Below, in pieces: positions 54,083-64,000 of a DNA stretch of 64,000 nt; the stretch's first letter is position 1; each line of letters begins with the position of its first letter. Made by a program: the position numbers and the translations under genes. Source of the DNA: Morella rubra (lineage: Eukaryota > Streptophyta > Magnoliopsida > Fagales > Myricaceae). The notes beneath the pieces are model-generated. The model worked only from the letters and a program-made list of their open reading frames with translations, made no database searches and was not told the DNA's origin. The stretch is taken from the NCBI GenBank assembly GCA_003952965.2, contig CM025852.1:20719915-20783914 (forward strand), written 5' to 3'.

Positions 54083-54101
54083 CGAAAACCTAGGGTTTTC
54101 G
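54083..54101 (+). promoter_or_regulatory. Telo-box in near-palindrome upstream of the CCCH gene
   Basis: CGAAAACCTAGGGTTTTCG is almost self-complementary and contains TAGGGTTT (54091-54098), the plant telo-box, about 65 bp before the ATG. Telo-boxes are common near start sites of broadly expressed plant genes; function here is inferred. Confidence 0.45.
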
Positions 54102-54161
54102 AAGGGCCAGCTCGAATTTTAGTTTGAACGAGCTTGATATCCTTCAATTCTGGCCCATCAC

Positions 54162-57100
54162 ATGGAGGAACTACACGGGGAGGACCAACAATCTTTTGGT
54201 CACTACAGGCCTTGTGTTCAAGAAGGAGAATCAGAGCATGGCGGCTTTGAGGTCGCGGTGCGGAGCGTGGACCTCATGACCGTCGATCAATGCGATGCTA
54301 TTAGGGAGATGGATGATTCGCAGCTCGTCGGAGCTTCTGAGGCCGGCGTGGCGGCAAAAGGGGGCAGTTCCGTGGCGGAGGTGGAGAAGATGACGATGAT
54401 GAAGAATAACGTTGAGGTGAAGGCAGTGCAGACGACGGTGGGGAAGAGAAGGCGGGGGCGGCCGCCGAGGGATCAAGCGATGAAGACCAAAACTACGACG
54501 CCGCCGAGGAAGAGGAAGGACGAGGAGGATGTTTGCTTCATCTGTTTCGATGGTGGTAGCCTCGTGCTCTGTGATCGCCGGTGTGTGTTGCCAGTAGCTG
54601 AGGATTCGTTTTTTCTTTCTGTTTGCTCTGTTTGGTTCCTTTGAAAGCTTAGAACAATCGAAGGAAATCTTCTATTTCCCATTGTTTTAAGGCTTGGGAA
54701 AAGTAAAACAGTTCCTCAACTTAGCGAACTTCTTCGATTTATTGCCTGGGTGTTGGTGGTACAAAAATTAAGTTGATACCCTGTTTCTACTAGCCAAACG
54801 TAAGTTGGTTTATTTACAACTTGTGGTTTATATTTCTTGTTAGGGGCTGTCCTAAAGCGTATCATCCAGCCTGCATCAAGCGAGATGAGTCATTCTTTAA
54901 ATCAAGGGCTAAATGGAATTGCGGTACGAGTTATTCTCTGTTCTGTTGTAGGCATGTAGGAAACATTGGATTTTTTAGGGATATGCTGTACTATCGTGTA
55001 CGAATTCAGACGTATACGTTGGTTTAAGTAGATAAGTATCTTGATGTACTTATCACTTGTCAATAAATTGATGTGATTGTTGTTATGCATGATACCATTG
55101 GTTTTGTGGAATATGGTGCGGATTCCAATTTGTGTCCTGCTTTCACCATCCGTTAGTTGGTTCTGTTCTTCATTTTTTGTTGAGCTATTTGATAGGTGTG
55201 GCTAGTTTGGATCAAGCTACATTTGTTATATCCACTAGTATAGTGATTTATTTCTTCTTCTCTATTCATGCATTTCAGGTTGGCATATATGTAGCAGTTG
55301 TCAGAAAGCAGCACATTATATGTGCTATACTTGCACCTATTCCTTGTGCAAGGGTTGTGTTAAAGATGCTGATTATTTTAATGTTAGAGGAAATAATGGA
55401 CTTTGTGGGACGTGCATGAGAACTGTGATGCTGATCGAGAATGTGCAAGAAAATAAGGAAATGGTATGCCTCTAAATCATTCTTGAGCGCCCCCCCTTCC
55501 AAAAAAAAAATAATAATAATAATAAATAAAGAAAAACGTCAGATGGGAAATTGGCATAGCTGTTCGTACCTGTAGACCTGTGAGGTATAAGATTTCCAGC
55601 CATGGCCTTGGAGTGCTTTGGAGACTTTTTACACTGTTTATCATTCGTTTGTTTTACATTTGACGTTGTCATCCATATCGGGTAATCTTTTTATTGCAGG
55701 CTCAAGTGGATTTTGATGATAGAAGTAGCTGGGAGTATCTTTTCAAGGTGTATTGGATGTTTTTGAAGGGAAAAGTATCTTTAACTTTAGACGAGCTCAC
55801 TCGAGCAAAAAATCCATGGAAAGGAACTGATACTATAGCTTGTAAGAGGGACTCTTCAGGTGAACTTCAAAATAAGGGCAATGATGACAAAGGTTCTAGT
55901 TTTCAGAATTATTGTGCCGGCCTGGAAAAAAATAATTCCAATAAAAGGAAGGCTAAGAAGCAGCCTATCCTTAGTAAGAAGGACTCCCTAACTTTGGAGA
56001 TATCAGATATTGTCAAAGAGCTGCATCCACTTGAAGGCACAAGATGGGCATCAAAGGAGCTTTTGGAGTTTGTTGCACATATGAGAAATGGTGATACTTC
56101 AGTGCTATCTGAGTTTGATGTCCAGGCTCTGTTGCAAGAGTATATAAAGAAAAAAAATCTCCGTGATCCTCATCAGAAATGCCAAATTGTTTGTGATTCG
56201 AGGCTTATAAATCTATTTGGTAAAAAACGAGTGGGTCACTTTGAAATGCTTAAGCTTCTTGAATCTCACTTTCTTATAAAAGATGGTTCCTCAGCAGAGG
56301 ATATTTTTAGGGTGGGAGTTGTCAATGCTATTGCTAGCCAGGTGGAGGCTGATGGGAACTATTGTAACCAACTCCCAAAGGGTAGAGACAAGAGGCGTAA
56401 AGCATGTAAAAAAGTTGGTGAGAGAGGATCACCAACTAATTTAGATGCATTTGCAGCAATTGATGTTCACAACATTAACTTGATTTATTTACGGCGTAAC
56501 TTGATGGAGAGTCTTATGGATGATGCTGACAAATTTCATGAAAAAGTTGTTGGTTCGATTGTGCGAATAAGGATACTCAACGATGATCAAAAACAGGAAA
56601 TTTATAGGCTTGTTCAAGTTGTAGGTATTGGTTATACAACCTTGATCCTCCAAGTTATGTTTTACATTTAGAGATTAGTAATGCATGTTGTGCAAAACCT
56701 GAAAATCTTTAATGATTTTGTGATAGGTACAAGCAAGGTGGCTGAACCATATAAACTTGGGGAAAGAAGTACTGATGCCATGCTTGAGATATTAAATTTG
56801 GACAAGAAAGAGGCCATAGCAATTGATGAGATTTCAAATCAGGAGTTCTCTGAGGTGATCAAACTAGATTCCATTTTTTTTGGTTTTCTGCTACCAACTC
56901 CTATAAATTGTAGAAAAGGGAGTTTTTTTCCTTTTTGTGGGCTTTCTTATTATAATAGGACAGTGGTTTCCATCACAGACAGCGATGATGACTGTTCCCT
57001 CATTCATGATAATTATTTATGTTTAAGTAGCTGTTAGTGCACGCTGCACTTTTTGTAGTTTATGTGAGTATTGAGCTTTTCATTTGTTTCTACTTTAATG

Positions 57101-60100
57101 CTATTGATTTAGGTCATTGTTATTTTGAGACTAATTTACTGCTGTTGGCGTTGGACAGCATAGATACATACATATCATGATGCATATGATATGTATATAG
57201 ACTGATGCACAAACTTAATTTCTTTGTTTGCTTCTGTTGGTTCAAACTGCTCATTCCTGGCATATAACTTCACATATGCCCAGACACATCCCAACCAATG
57301 AATCCATCTGCAAAGGTGCAGTATGTCCCACCACTCCCCTGCCCACTAAATTTGAGGCTCCTCATCCCTTCCCACCAAGTGTGTACATATCAGTTGCCTG
57401 AATAACGAGCTAGAGCACCTTGTTTTTGCAAGTCTTGGTAGTGCCCATGCTAGAGAGACTAGTCTCTTCCAGGCAAATGATCGCATACTCATCTGTGATT
57501 GTATTGCAGACATTGAACATGTCTGATTTGATAAACAAATTGAGTAACTGAATCAAGCCATTGCAATGAAGCTTGTACATTTTTTTTTTTACCTCTTTTA
57601 CCATGAGCAACTGACCTGAAAACAGTATGTGCTTTTAGGTGCTGTATGTGCTATTTCTGTTTTGAAAGGACTTACGAATATGACTATCAAAACTTGAAAC
57701 AACTAGAATTGTAGTCTAGAAATTTATAGGTGTGCAAGAGACACAAATGGTGAGGTGTACTGCTTTGGAGCTTCAATTAAATTTCCTAGTTTGCTTTGGG
57801 TCTTGATGTTTAAAATATGTTTTCAGGATGAATGCAAACGTTTGTGCCAAAGGATAAAATGTGGGCTCTTCAAAAGGTTGACTGTGGTAAGTATGAGTGA
57901 TATTTTTCCTCCTATGTTTCATGCTATAAATTGTATACCTTGTCTAAAGTAATACGTGATTTGTTGTAGGGTGATGTCCGGGCAAAAGCAACGACACTTC
58001 AAGCAGTGAGAGTAAATAATGTGAGTTCCTTTCTTTTTGATCCCAAGTAGATTAAGCAGCATTCTGTGCAGGATGCTTCTGCTTTTTTTTAGATGAACAC
58101 TAGATATTCAATATACTTTTAGTCAGTTACAGCATTCACTTTGAAGTCATGATGTGGTTTTGATCTGTTCTAACTTAAGAGCTCATAGCTGAATTTTCGT
58201 TATGCATTTCTCTTTTCATATTTCAGGGCCTGGAAGTGGAGATATTAAGACTTAACCATTTACGTGATCGGGCAAGTGAAAAGGGGCATAAGAAGGAATA
58301 TCCTTTGTTGTTTCAGATTGTTCCTCCGCTCTGTTGTTTTTTTAGTTTTTGGATGCAAATTTAACTCATTGTGCTAGATAACAAATGCCGTATCTGGATT
58401 TTTCCGGACAAAAGTTAGGCCAACTATCTAGATATGCAAATTTACTGGAGGGAAAAGATTCCTGTACATGTTTCCTCTGCTATAGATTAAGTATAGATTG
58501 TGAGGATGGTTAGGTGGATAAATGGAAAGCTCAAAGAAAGCATACATGGCAATAGTGAGAATGACCACATCTTGAATATATTGAAGGGCTCATTGTTTTC
58601 ATTTTCCTGCCTCCTCAATCTCAATGTCATCGTATTGGTACGCATGTTTATCAGCATTTTTGTTCGTTGACGGTCCTATCCTGTGTTGAAATAGAGCATA
58701 GGTGACCTTGTTGTCATCCCAACCATTTGACTTTATCCTACTTTTTATAATTGAGGGGTTATGAGGGGCATAAAGAGAAGTAGATATCTTTGAATTTTTC
58801 TTTATATTCATTTTTTGAAGGTATTTCTCAGCTATTAAACAGAACATGAGGTGAAATATTTGCATTGCAGCAATCAATGTAGCTTTTAAGCATTGGCATG
58901 CTATTGCCCTCTGTTTGTTATATTTTGCACGTTGTGAAGAAAATTGGTTGTTTGTCAAGTATTCCTTTACCATGTTGCACATTAAGGGAATGCGTGGAGA
59001 AATTAGAGCTTCTGAACTCACTTGAGGAACGTCAGCGCAGACTTTCTGAGATCACCGAAGTACACACTGATCCTAAGATGGATCCAAGCTTCAAGTCCAA
59101 GGACAATGCAGGAGAATTAGATGAAAAGAAACGAGGTCTCTGCTGATGATTTATGGACCTAGAACATATGTTGCCATTTTCTTATTTAATCTTGAAGTTT
59201 TAATTTGAAATGTTTATTTGGTGGATGGTACATGCAGATGATAATCTGGGAACAAAACTTTCTGGACGTGGTAGAAAGAGGAGGGAGCCTATCCCAGCAC
59301 AAAAAGGAGTTTGTGTCGTGGATAATTCTAGAAGCAGGGCAAAGAAAAATTTCCCCAAGTCTTCTGAGAAGAACAGAAAATTTGGTATAACAAGCACTCC
59401 AGATAAGGGTGGTGCTATTCGGCTTCATGAAAGAATAAATGAATCCTCTTTGAATCAGGAAAGAGAATCATCTGGCATTACTTGGAATACACCAGTAAAC
59501 CTGGTCCCTGCTTCTGGTTCATTGGCCGTGGGTTGGAATAGTCAAGCAGTGGTGAGTTCAGAAATGTTTGGTGGTGTTGCACCAGAAGTTTCCCAACTGG
59601 CTCTTTCTATAAGGACAGAAGAATCTGCAAACACTTTGGAGACTGACAAACTGTGGCACTACCAGGACCCAAATGGAAAAGTTCAAGGTCCATTTTCTAT
59701 GTTGCAGCTGCGCAAATGGAATACGGCGGGGCACTTCCCTTCTGATCTTAGAATATGGAAGATAAATGAAAAGCAAGATAAATCCGTACTTCTGACTGAT
59801 GCATTAAATGGGCGATACCTTGAAGCAGCACCTTTGCCTGATAATGGTAATTCGGAGTCTCAGGGTGTTGAAGTTGCATCGGGTGATAGACTTCTGACTG
59901 ATGCATTAAATGGGGGATATCATGAAGCAGCACCTTTGCCGGATAGCAGTAATTTGCTGTCTCAGGGTGTTGAAGTTGCCTCAGATAATAGAGATAATAA
60001 CTGTGATGATGCAGGGAGTGGGGATATGAATGCCTTGCAGATAGACCATAAAGGCATCCAGGGATCCTGGAAGCCAAAGCAGGACGACTCAAGAGTTCAG

Positions 60101-61924
60101 GGCCATGGCAATGTTGACATTTTGAGAAGCAATGGGTGGGGCTCTCATTCTTCTAGTTGGAGTACACCTGCCGATATTGCGAATTCCAATGAGGGAAGGA
60201 ATGGGGCTTTTGAACCAGGTTGGGACTCATCTAAGGGCAATAGTTCTTGGCCTGAGCAGCCCCAAGTGTGCAGTAGTTCACTAACCCCACCTGCATTTTC
60301 TGGGAAGCCTGATAAATCTTTACCACATCAAGCGAGGGAAGGTCATGGGGTCGAAAGTAATTCTGGTCGGGAGAATGGAAATTGCAGTTCACGCATCACT
60401 GTTGATTGTCAAACTAAAAATGAAGAGGGTTATGATAACCGATCGGATGGTGAGGGCCATTCAGGCCAATCTTCTGGACAGAGCTGGAGGCCTCCGCCCA
60501 TAAATTGTTCCCCAAACAGCTGGGTTTCGAACTCTCACCTTATTTCTGTGGTTAAGTCACTTGAAACAGCAGATCAAACTCGGCAAATTGATTTTCCAGA
60601 TCTGCCTAGTCCCACTCTGAAGCAAAGCAATGAAGAATCAAAAGTTCGGGCTGCTGAGAACAATCAAACTGCTTCTTCAAGTGTGCCTGTTCAGGATGCA
60701 GGCCCTACCTGGAGCACTGCTTCTAGTTTAGTAGGTTGTGGGCCACAAATATCTGAAGTAGCTGATGAATTGGGTGGGTACTCCCCTCCAGCCAAACCTT
60801 CTGTTGAGGAATGGGACTCCAGTCTTATCTCTGCATCTTCTCTGAAACCAACTGAAATGGCCAGTGATCATGCTGCTACCCCAACTTCAATAACTGACCA
60901 ACTCACACAGTCTTCCCCATCTCATCCGGCATCTAATGCAGCCAGTTGGCCAGCAATTGTTACGGAGCCCACTGAGTTCTGCTCTTTAGCAGATGAATCG
61001 GTGTCTGATCTGTTGGCTGAAGTTGAGGCTATGGAATCACTTAATGGCTTGCCTTCCCCTACTTCTATTATGAAATGTGGAGTGGCATTGACAGGGGATT
61101 CTAAAAATGGCTGTATCAGTCCTTTAGATGGGTTTAGCCCAGGTCTTGATCCCGGAAAAAGTGATGCTTTAAGCTCCACTACCACGGGTGATTTACAACT
61201 ACGTTCTCAATCCACGGTGACTACTGATGAACGAATAAGTTTATGTCACACTGACTTTCTCGATCCTACAAAGAGGTCCAGTGGGAATTCTTCTCAATCC
61301 ACGGTGACTACTGATGAACGAATAAGATTATGTCACACAGACTTTCTCGATCCTCCAAAGAGGTCCAGTGGGAATTCCTCCACAAGCGTTGAAGTTGAGG
61401 GAGATGCAAGGACCAGTGATATTTCAGTTAACCAATGGGAAACTGGTTCTGACATCCAACCTACACCTCCATCTACCGAAAGTTGGAATATGGCTGGTGC
61501 AGATACTTCTAGGAGGGTGGGATCAGAAAGTACGAGCACCAGTTGGAGAGCAGTGCAGGGAAGTGCAAACCTGGGGTTGGGAGGATTAGATCAAAGAAAT
61601 ACAAGTATGGGCTGGGGAGCTGGTCAAATGGCAACACAGGACAGCACAAGCATTAATTTGAGTGCTTCTACCGGGAACCCCGGCATATGGGGAACCCAAC
61701 CGAGATATGGCGGTGACAGATTTTCTGGTCCTAGAGATAGGGGTTTTCAGGGTAGGGATTTAGGTTATGGTAGAGGTCGGGGCATGTGGAACAGGCAGCC
61801 CATATTTGTTGGTGGGAATGGAGGAGGTTCTTTCAGGTCTCCTCCCAAAGGGCAGCGAGTTTGTAAATTTTATGAAAGCGGCTATTGCAAGAAGGGAGCA
61901 TCGTGTGATTATTGGCACCCATAA
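54162..61924 (+). CDS. PHD / SWIB / Plus-3 / GYF / CCCH protein with GW/WG motifs (NERD / zinc finger CCCH 44-like)
   Basis: Ten exons: 54162-54580, 54844-54923, 55279-55463, 55700-56624, 56727-56854, 57827-57886, 57970-58020, 58227-58297, 58981-59135, 59238-61924, giving 1586 aa in a continuous frame. Domains: AT-hook-like KRRRGRPPR (95-103); PHD finger 125-228 (CFIC, CDRRGCPKAYHPAC, WHICSSC, CYTC, CKGC, CGTC); SWIB about 336-419; Plus-3 (Rtf1-type) about 476-616; GYF about 830-875 (LWHYQDPNGKVQGPFSM); C-terminal CCCH 1567-1585 (C-x7-C-x5-C-x3-H), one residue before the stop. The Ser-rich region between GYF and CCCH has scattered Trp with several GW/WG pairs (VGWN, NGWG, PGWD, MGWG, IWGT), the sequence style of AGO-hook proteins. 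Arabidopsis NERD has this domain set and acts in siRNA-linked chromatin silencing; ZFCCCH44 is its shorter relative. Which of the two this matches is not settled. Intron 8 is AT-AC. All other introns are GT-AG. Confidence 0.93.
58298..58980 (+). other. U12-type AT-AC intron (intron 8 of the CCCH gene)
   Basis: The frame requires joining ...HKKE to LRECVEKL; no GT-AG pair does this. An intron starting ATATCCTTTG (58298) and ending GTTGCAC (58980) does it exactly, splitting the Glu codon GA|A. ATATCCTT is the minor-spliceosome 5' splice site. TTCCTTTAC at 58962-58970 is one base off the U12 branch-site consensus, 11 nt before the AC end, and no polypyrimidine tract is needed. Confidence 0.88.
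59788..59991 (+). repeat. In-frame 102-bp tandem duplication in exon 10
   Basis: Two 34-codon units (59788-59889 and 59890-59991) encode LLTDALNG(R/G)Y(L/H)EAAPLPD... and ...SQGVEVAS-type repeats just after the GYF domain. The mirror arm loses its clean match just before this repeat. Confidence 0.85.
61205..61378 (+). repeat. In-frame 87-bp tandem duplication in exon 10
   Basis: Two 29-codon units (61205-61291, 61292-61378) encode SQSTVTTDERI(S/R)LCHTDF followed by LDP(T/P)KRSSGNS. They differ at only a few bases, so the duplication is young. It lies in the disordered Ser-rich region. Confidence 0.9.
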
Positions 61925-62951
61925 TTGTGGGATCTATGCAATTAGACACATTCGATTCTGTAATCCTTATTCTTAATTAGGAAGTCTGTTTCTTCCACTG
62001 TTGTAATGTAACCTGTAAAAGCATCAATCAAGCGGCATCACAAATTTATTTCTGTGCATTTTCTGAGAGCTGCAAGTACTGGTGGGCGTCCGCTCCTTTT
62101 CTATGGACACTTGTTAGCGGTGAACTCATTTGCCATTTACTTTACTCCTCGGTTGGTCAGAAACGACAAGTTAAAGTACGAAAAAAATAAAAAATAGTGT
62201 TTGGGTTTTTTTTTTCCCTCTCTAAAAAATAATTGTCTGAATTTTTGAAAAATATAAAACAACGTTTGGGTTTGCTCCTCCAAACAGCGCGGGAACCACA
62301 CACACACACATATATATATATATTTATTTATTCAAATTAGGTGGTGTTTTTAATTTATAATTATTTTATTAAACTAAATTTTGAACGCATACACCAATGA
62401 AATGAGATTATTCATTATTCGTTTGCTTGATAGATATATATATCAAAGAAATACAAGAAGACATTAATTACCCAAAAACAAAAAAAGAAGACAAGAAGAC
62501 ACCCCTAACATGGATTGAGAAGACAGGTACGGAACCACGTGGATTCCCATATTTTCCTTCATCTACCCTTTTCCATTATTCTTCTCTCAGACACGTGGAT
62601 TCTGTTGCAGAGGGAGATAATTAAGTCCTTTTTTACAAAAATAAAATTTATTTCGTTTAATTAATATTTGTCTGTAAAAGCCAAAAGGTCGGTATTTCCT
62701 CAAGAATTTGACTCGGCGAAAGGGCGTCGTTTATAACTTTGTCGCAGCTCTAACGTTCACTGGGTTCCTGAGCTTCCAAGAAAAGAATGTTTCATTTAAG
62801 ACTTTCTCATCTGCCAGCTTTATACCAAAATCAAAACAATTTCTCTTTGCCCTCGAATTTCTCATTGCCGGATCACTACATTCTACTGACCGAAGAATCT
62901 CAATTATTACAAATCACGCAAAAGCGCGACGTCGTCTTCGATTTCTGAGTC
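61925..62951. other. CCCH gene 3' UTR and upstream region of the last gene
   Basis: About 1 kb, AT-rich, with A/T homopolymers near 62190-62250, a CA/TA microsatellite at 62297-62322 and no coding potential. The final ~250 bp become more GC-rich and presumably include the leader of the next gene. Confidence 0.5.
62297..62322 (+). repeat. (CA)n(TA)n compound microsatellite
   Basis: CA repeats (62297-62310) followed by TA repeats (62311-62322). A likely polymorphic marker. Confidence 0.9.
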
Positions 62952-63175
62952 ATGGCCACGAAATCGTTTTTGACACCGACGCAGAGGTACGCTGCGGGAG
63001 CTTTGTTCGGACTCGCTCTTCACCAGGCCCAGATCAACCGGACTCAACCTCTCGGCTTGTCCACCGGCGAAGAGCCGACCGATGAGCGACCCAGTTGTAG
63101 CAGTAGCGACTCGGTCTCGGAGGACCCTCAGCTTTGGGTCCACAAAACCTCGGGCCTGCTCCGACCAGTACTCAA
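62952..63175 (+). CDS. First exon of a probable TMCO4-like (DUF726) membrane hydrolase-fold protein, partial
   Basis: Exon 62952-63175 encodes MATKSFLTPTQRYAAGALFG ... SVSEDPQLWVHKTSGLLRPVLK and ends two bases into a codon at a GTGAGT donor (63176). No downstream exon was recognised before the window ends. The N-terminal pattern (FLTPTQRYAAGALF, Ser-rich stretch, then EDPxLWVHxxSGLLRPV) is what I recall for plant TMCO4-like proteins, which later carry membrane segments and an alpha/beta-hydrolase-type fold. Because only 75 residues are visible, the family call is from memory of the N-terminus; the exon itself is well supported. Confidence 0.6.
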
Positions 63176-64000
63176 GTGAGTTTCATGATTTGCTCCTCGA
63201 AAATTCGGTGAAATTATCATGCTGAGGATTGGAAGTAGAACAATTTTTCGGTTCCTTGAGCATATCGTTTGGCAGGGATAATTATCTAATAAAGTCCAGT
63301 TTGGGGTAGAAGTCAATGGCAGTGCCAAAATGTTTCATTTTTATGGGAATTACAACAATGCCATTTAAGGAGACATGGAAATCCTGGAGTATGTAATAGC
63401 TTAAACATCGTGTTTATGCTTTTGAAGCCATGTTCTCTTAACGCAAATAACACTTTTCTAACCTCATTAGCTGCATATGTAACTTTCTGATTAAAAACTT
63501 AAAAGAAAGGAAAAAATATTTTTGGGCCTAATGAAGTTTCGTAATCCTTCCAAAGAAAAGGTTTCAGCTTTTTTTTTTTGGGGGGGGGGGGGGGGAGGTG
63601 GGGTGGTGAGGGGGAGAGGAATTTCGTAACGTAACAATCACAATGATTGGTATGTATAAACTTTCAGCTTGGCTTAGTTCTCAGCTGCCTAATTTACGTT
63701 GAATTTAGCTGATATTGGTACTTTTAGGATTTGATGATTTTATACTGTTTTCTGTTTAGAGACATAGTAAGGGATTAAAAGACTCATTTTTCCTTCTTTG
63801 GTAGCTTTATTCTGAATAAGGCAAAATGATACAAAACTTTGCAAAGTTCTGGCCATTATTGCCGTTGCTTATTGCTACATGGCACAATGCACCTGTAAAT
63901 TGGTGTTGGGTTTTGTTTTCATTCCTACTCTAGATAGAAAAAGGAAAAACTTAATGTTACGTCTTATCTTAAGTTTCTCGGCAATTAAATAAATGATGGT
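63176..64000 (+). other. Intron 1 of the last gene, running off the window
   Basis: AT-rich DNA after the GTGAGT donor, with no convincing next exon. It includes a T-run followed by a 16-nt G-run (63580-63595). Confidence 0.5.

Larger units (their letters stand above)
50525..54161. other. Centre of the palindrome: head-to-head flanks of the two gene copies
   Basis: Contains the mirrored 5' flanks of both copies and no gene. From both start codons outward the order is telo-box, CT/T-rich tract (about 50765-50812 and 53880-53918), then AT-rich DNA. Identity is high to about 51.8/52.9 kb and then becomes indel-rich toward the centre near 52.2-52.3 kb. Confidence 0.7.
52560..62100 (+). repeat. 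Right arm of the very large inverted repeat
   Basis: Partner of the left arm. It holds the intact CCCH gene. Its outer limit is set only by where the left arm meets the N gap; text around 61.93-62.0 kb (the 3' flank of the gene) still has a recognisable insertion-rich partner near 41.0-41.1 kb. The repeat may therefore extend beyond what is visible. Confidence 0.85.

Noticed and set aside
39664..62100. Simple interpretation as a recent, intact, functional gene pair
   Set aside because: The left copy lacks a usable exon 1 frame and its last exon is scrambled, so only the right copy can be called functional.

Overview
The window is nuclear DNA from a eudicot plant. It has intron-rich genes with GT-AG splice sites, plant-specific families (isochorismate synthase, LAT-type pectate lyase, QUIRKY-type MCTP), Copia and LINE retroelement remains, MITE-like foldbacks and AT-rich intergenic DNA. 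Nothing prokaryotic was seen. All exon models were built by hand from splice motifs, reading-frame continuity and family knowledge.

Left part (1-28.3 kb, ordinary gene space). (1) The 3' end of a YLPM1/ZAP3-like P-loop protein gene (+, 350-6238), carrying an antisense 5'-truncated LINE in one intron. (2) A complete 15-exon isochorismate synthase gene (+, 7046-13716; 564 aa), the plastid enzyme for salicylate and phylloquinone synthesis. (3) A four-exon secreted pectate lyase (-, 15832-17504; 434 aa). (4) A two-exon RTM2-like small-HSP-fold protein with a C-terminal membrane anchor (+, 20943-22087; 222 aa). (5) An intronless QUIRKY-type MCTP with four C2 domains (+, 25137-28229; 1030 aa).

Middle (28.3-40.7 kb). 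Gene-poor: a broken Lys/Glu-rich ORF, GA-rich tandem repeats, and a decayed Ty1/Copia element with gag, protease, reverse transcriptase and RNase H pieces. It ends in a run of exactly 1000 N (39664-40663).

Right part (40.7-64 kb). One very large palindrome dominates. The right arm carries a complete 10-exon gene (+, 54162-61924; 1586 aa) for a PHD / SWIB / Plus-3 / GYF / CCCH protein with GW/WG motifs, of the NERD / zinc-finger-CCCH-44 group. The left arm (-, about 40.7-52.0 kb) is its mirror image. Paired coordinates sum to a nearly constant 104.7 kb, and many translations are identical on both arms. The mirror copy has four small indels in exon 1. Beyond 44.93 kb it continues as an insertion-riddled, about 1.8-fold expanded version of the last exon and 3' UTR. 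The same insertion-riddled texture occurs in the Copia RT on the other side of the N gap and in the palindrome centre. I therefore favour a local assembly problem (uncorrected long-read patch and/or fold-back read) over a real rearrangement, but the sequence alone cannot exclude a true inverted duplication. If real, it would be a hairpin-forming locus for a protein of a family linked to RNA silencing.

The CCCH gene also contains a clear U12-type AT-AC intron and two in-frame tandem duplications. The window ends inside a gene whose first exon resembles plant TMCO4/DUF726 proteins.
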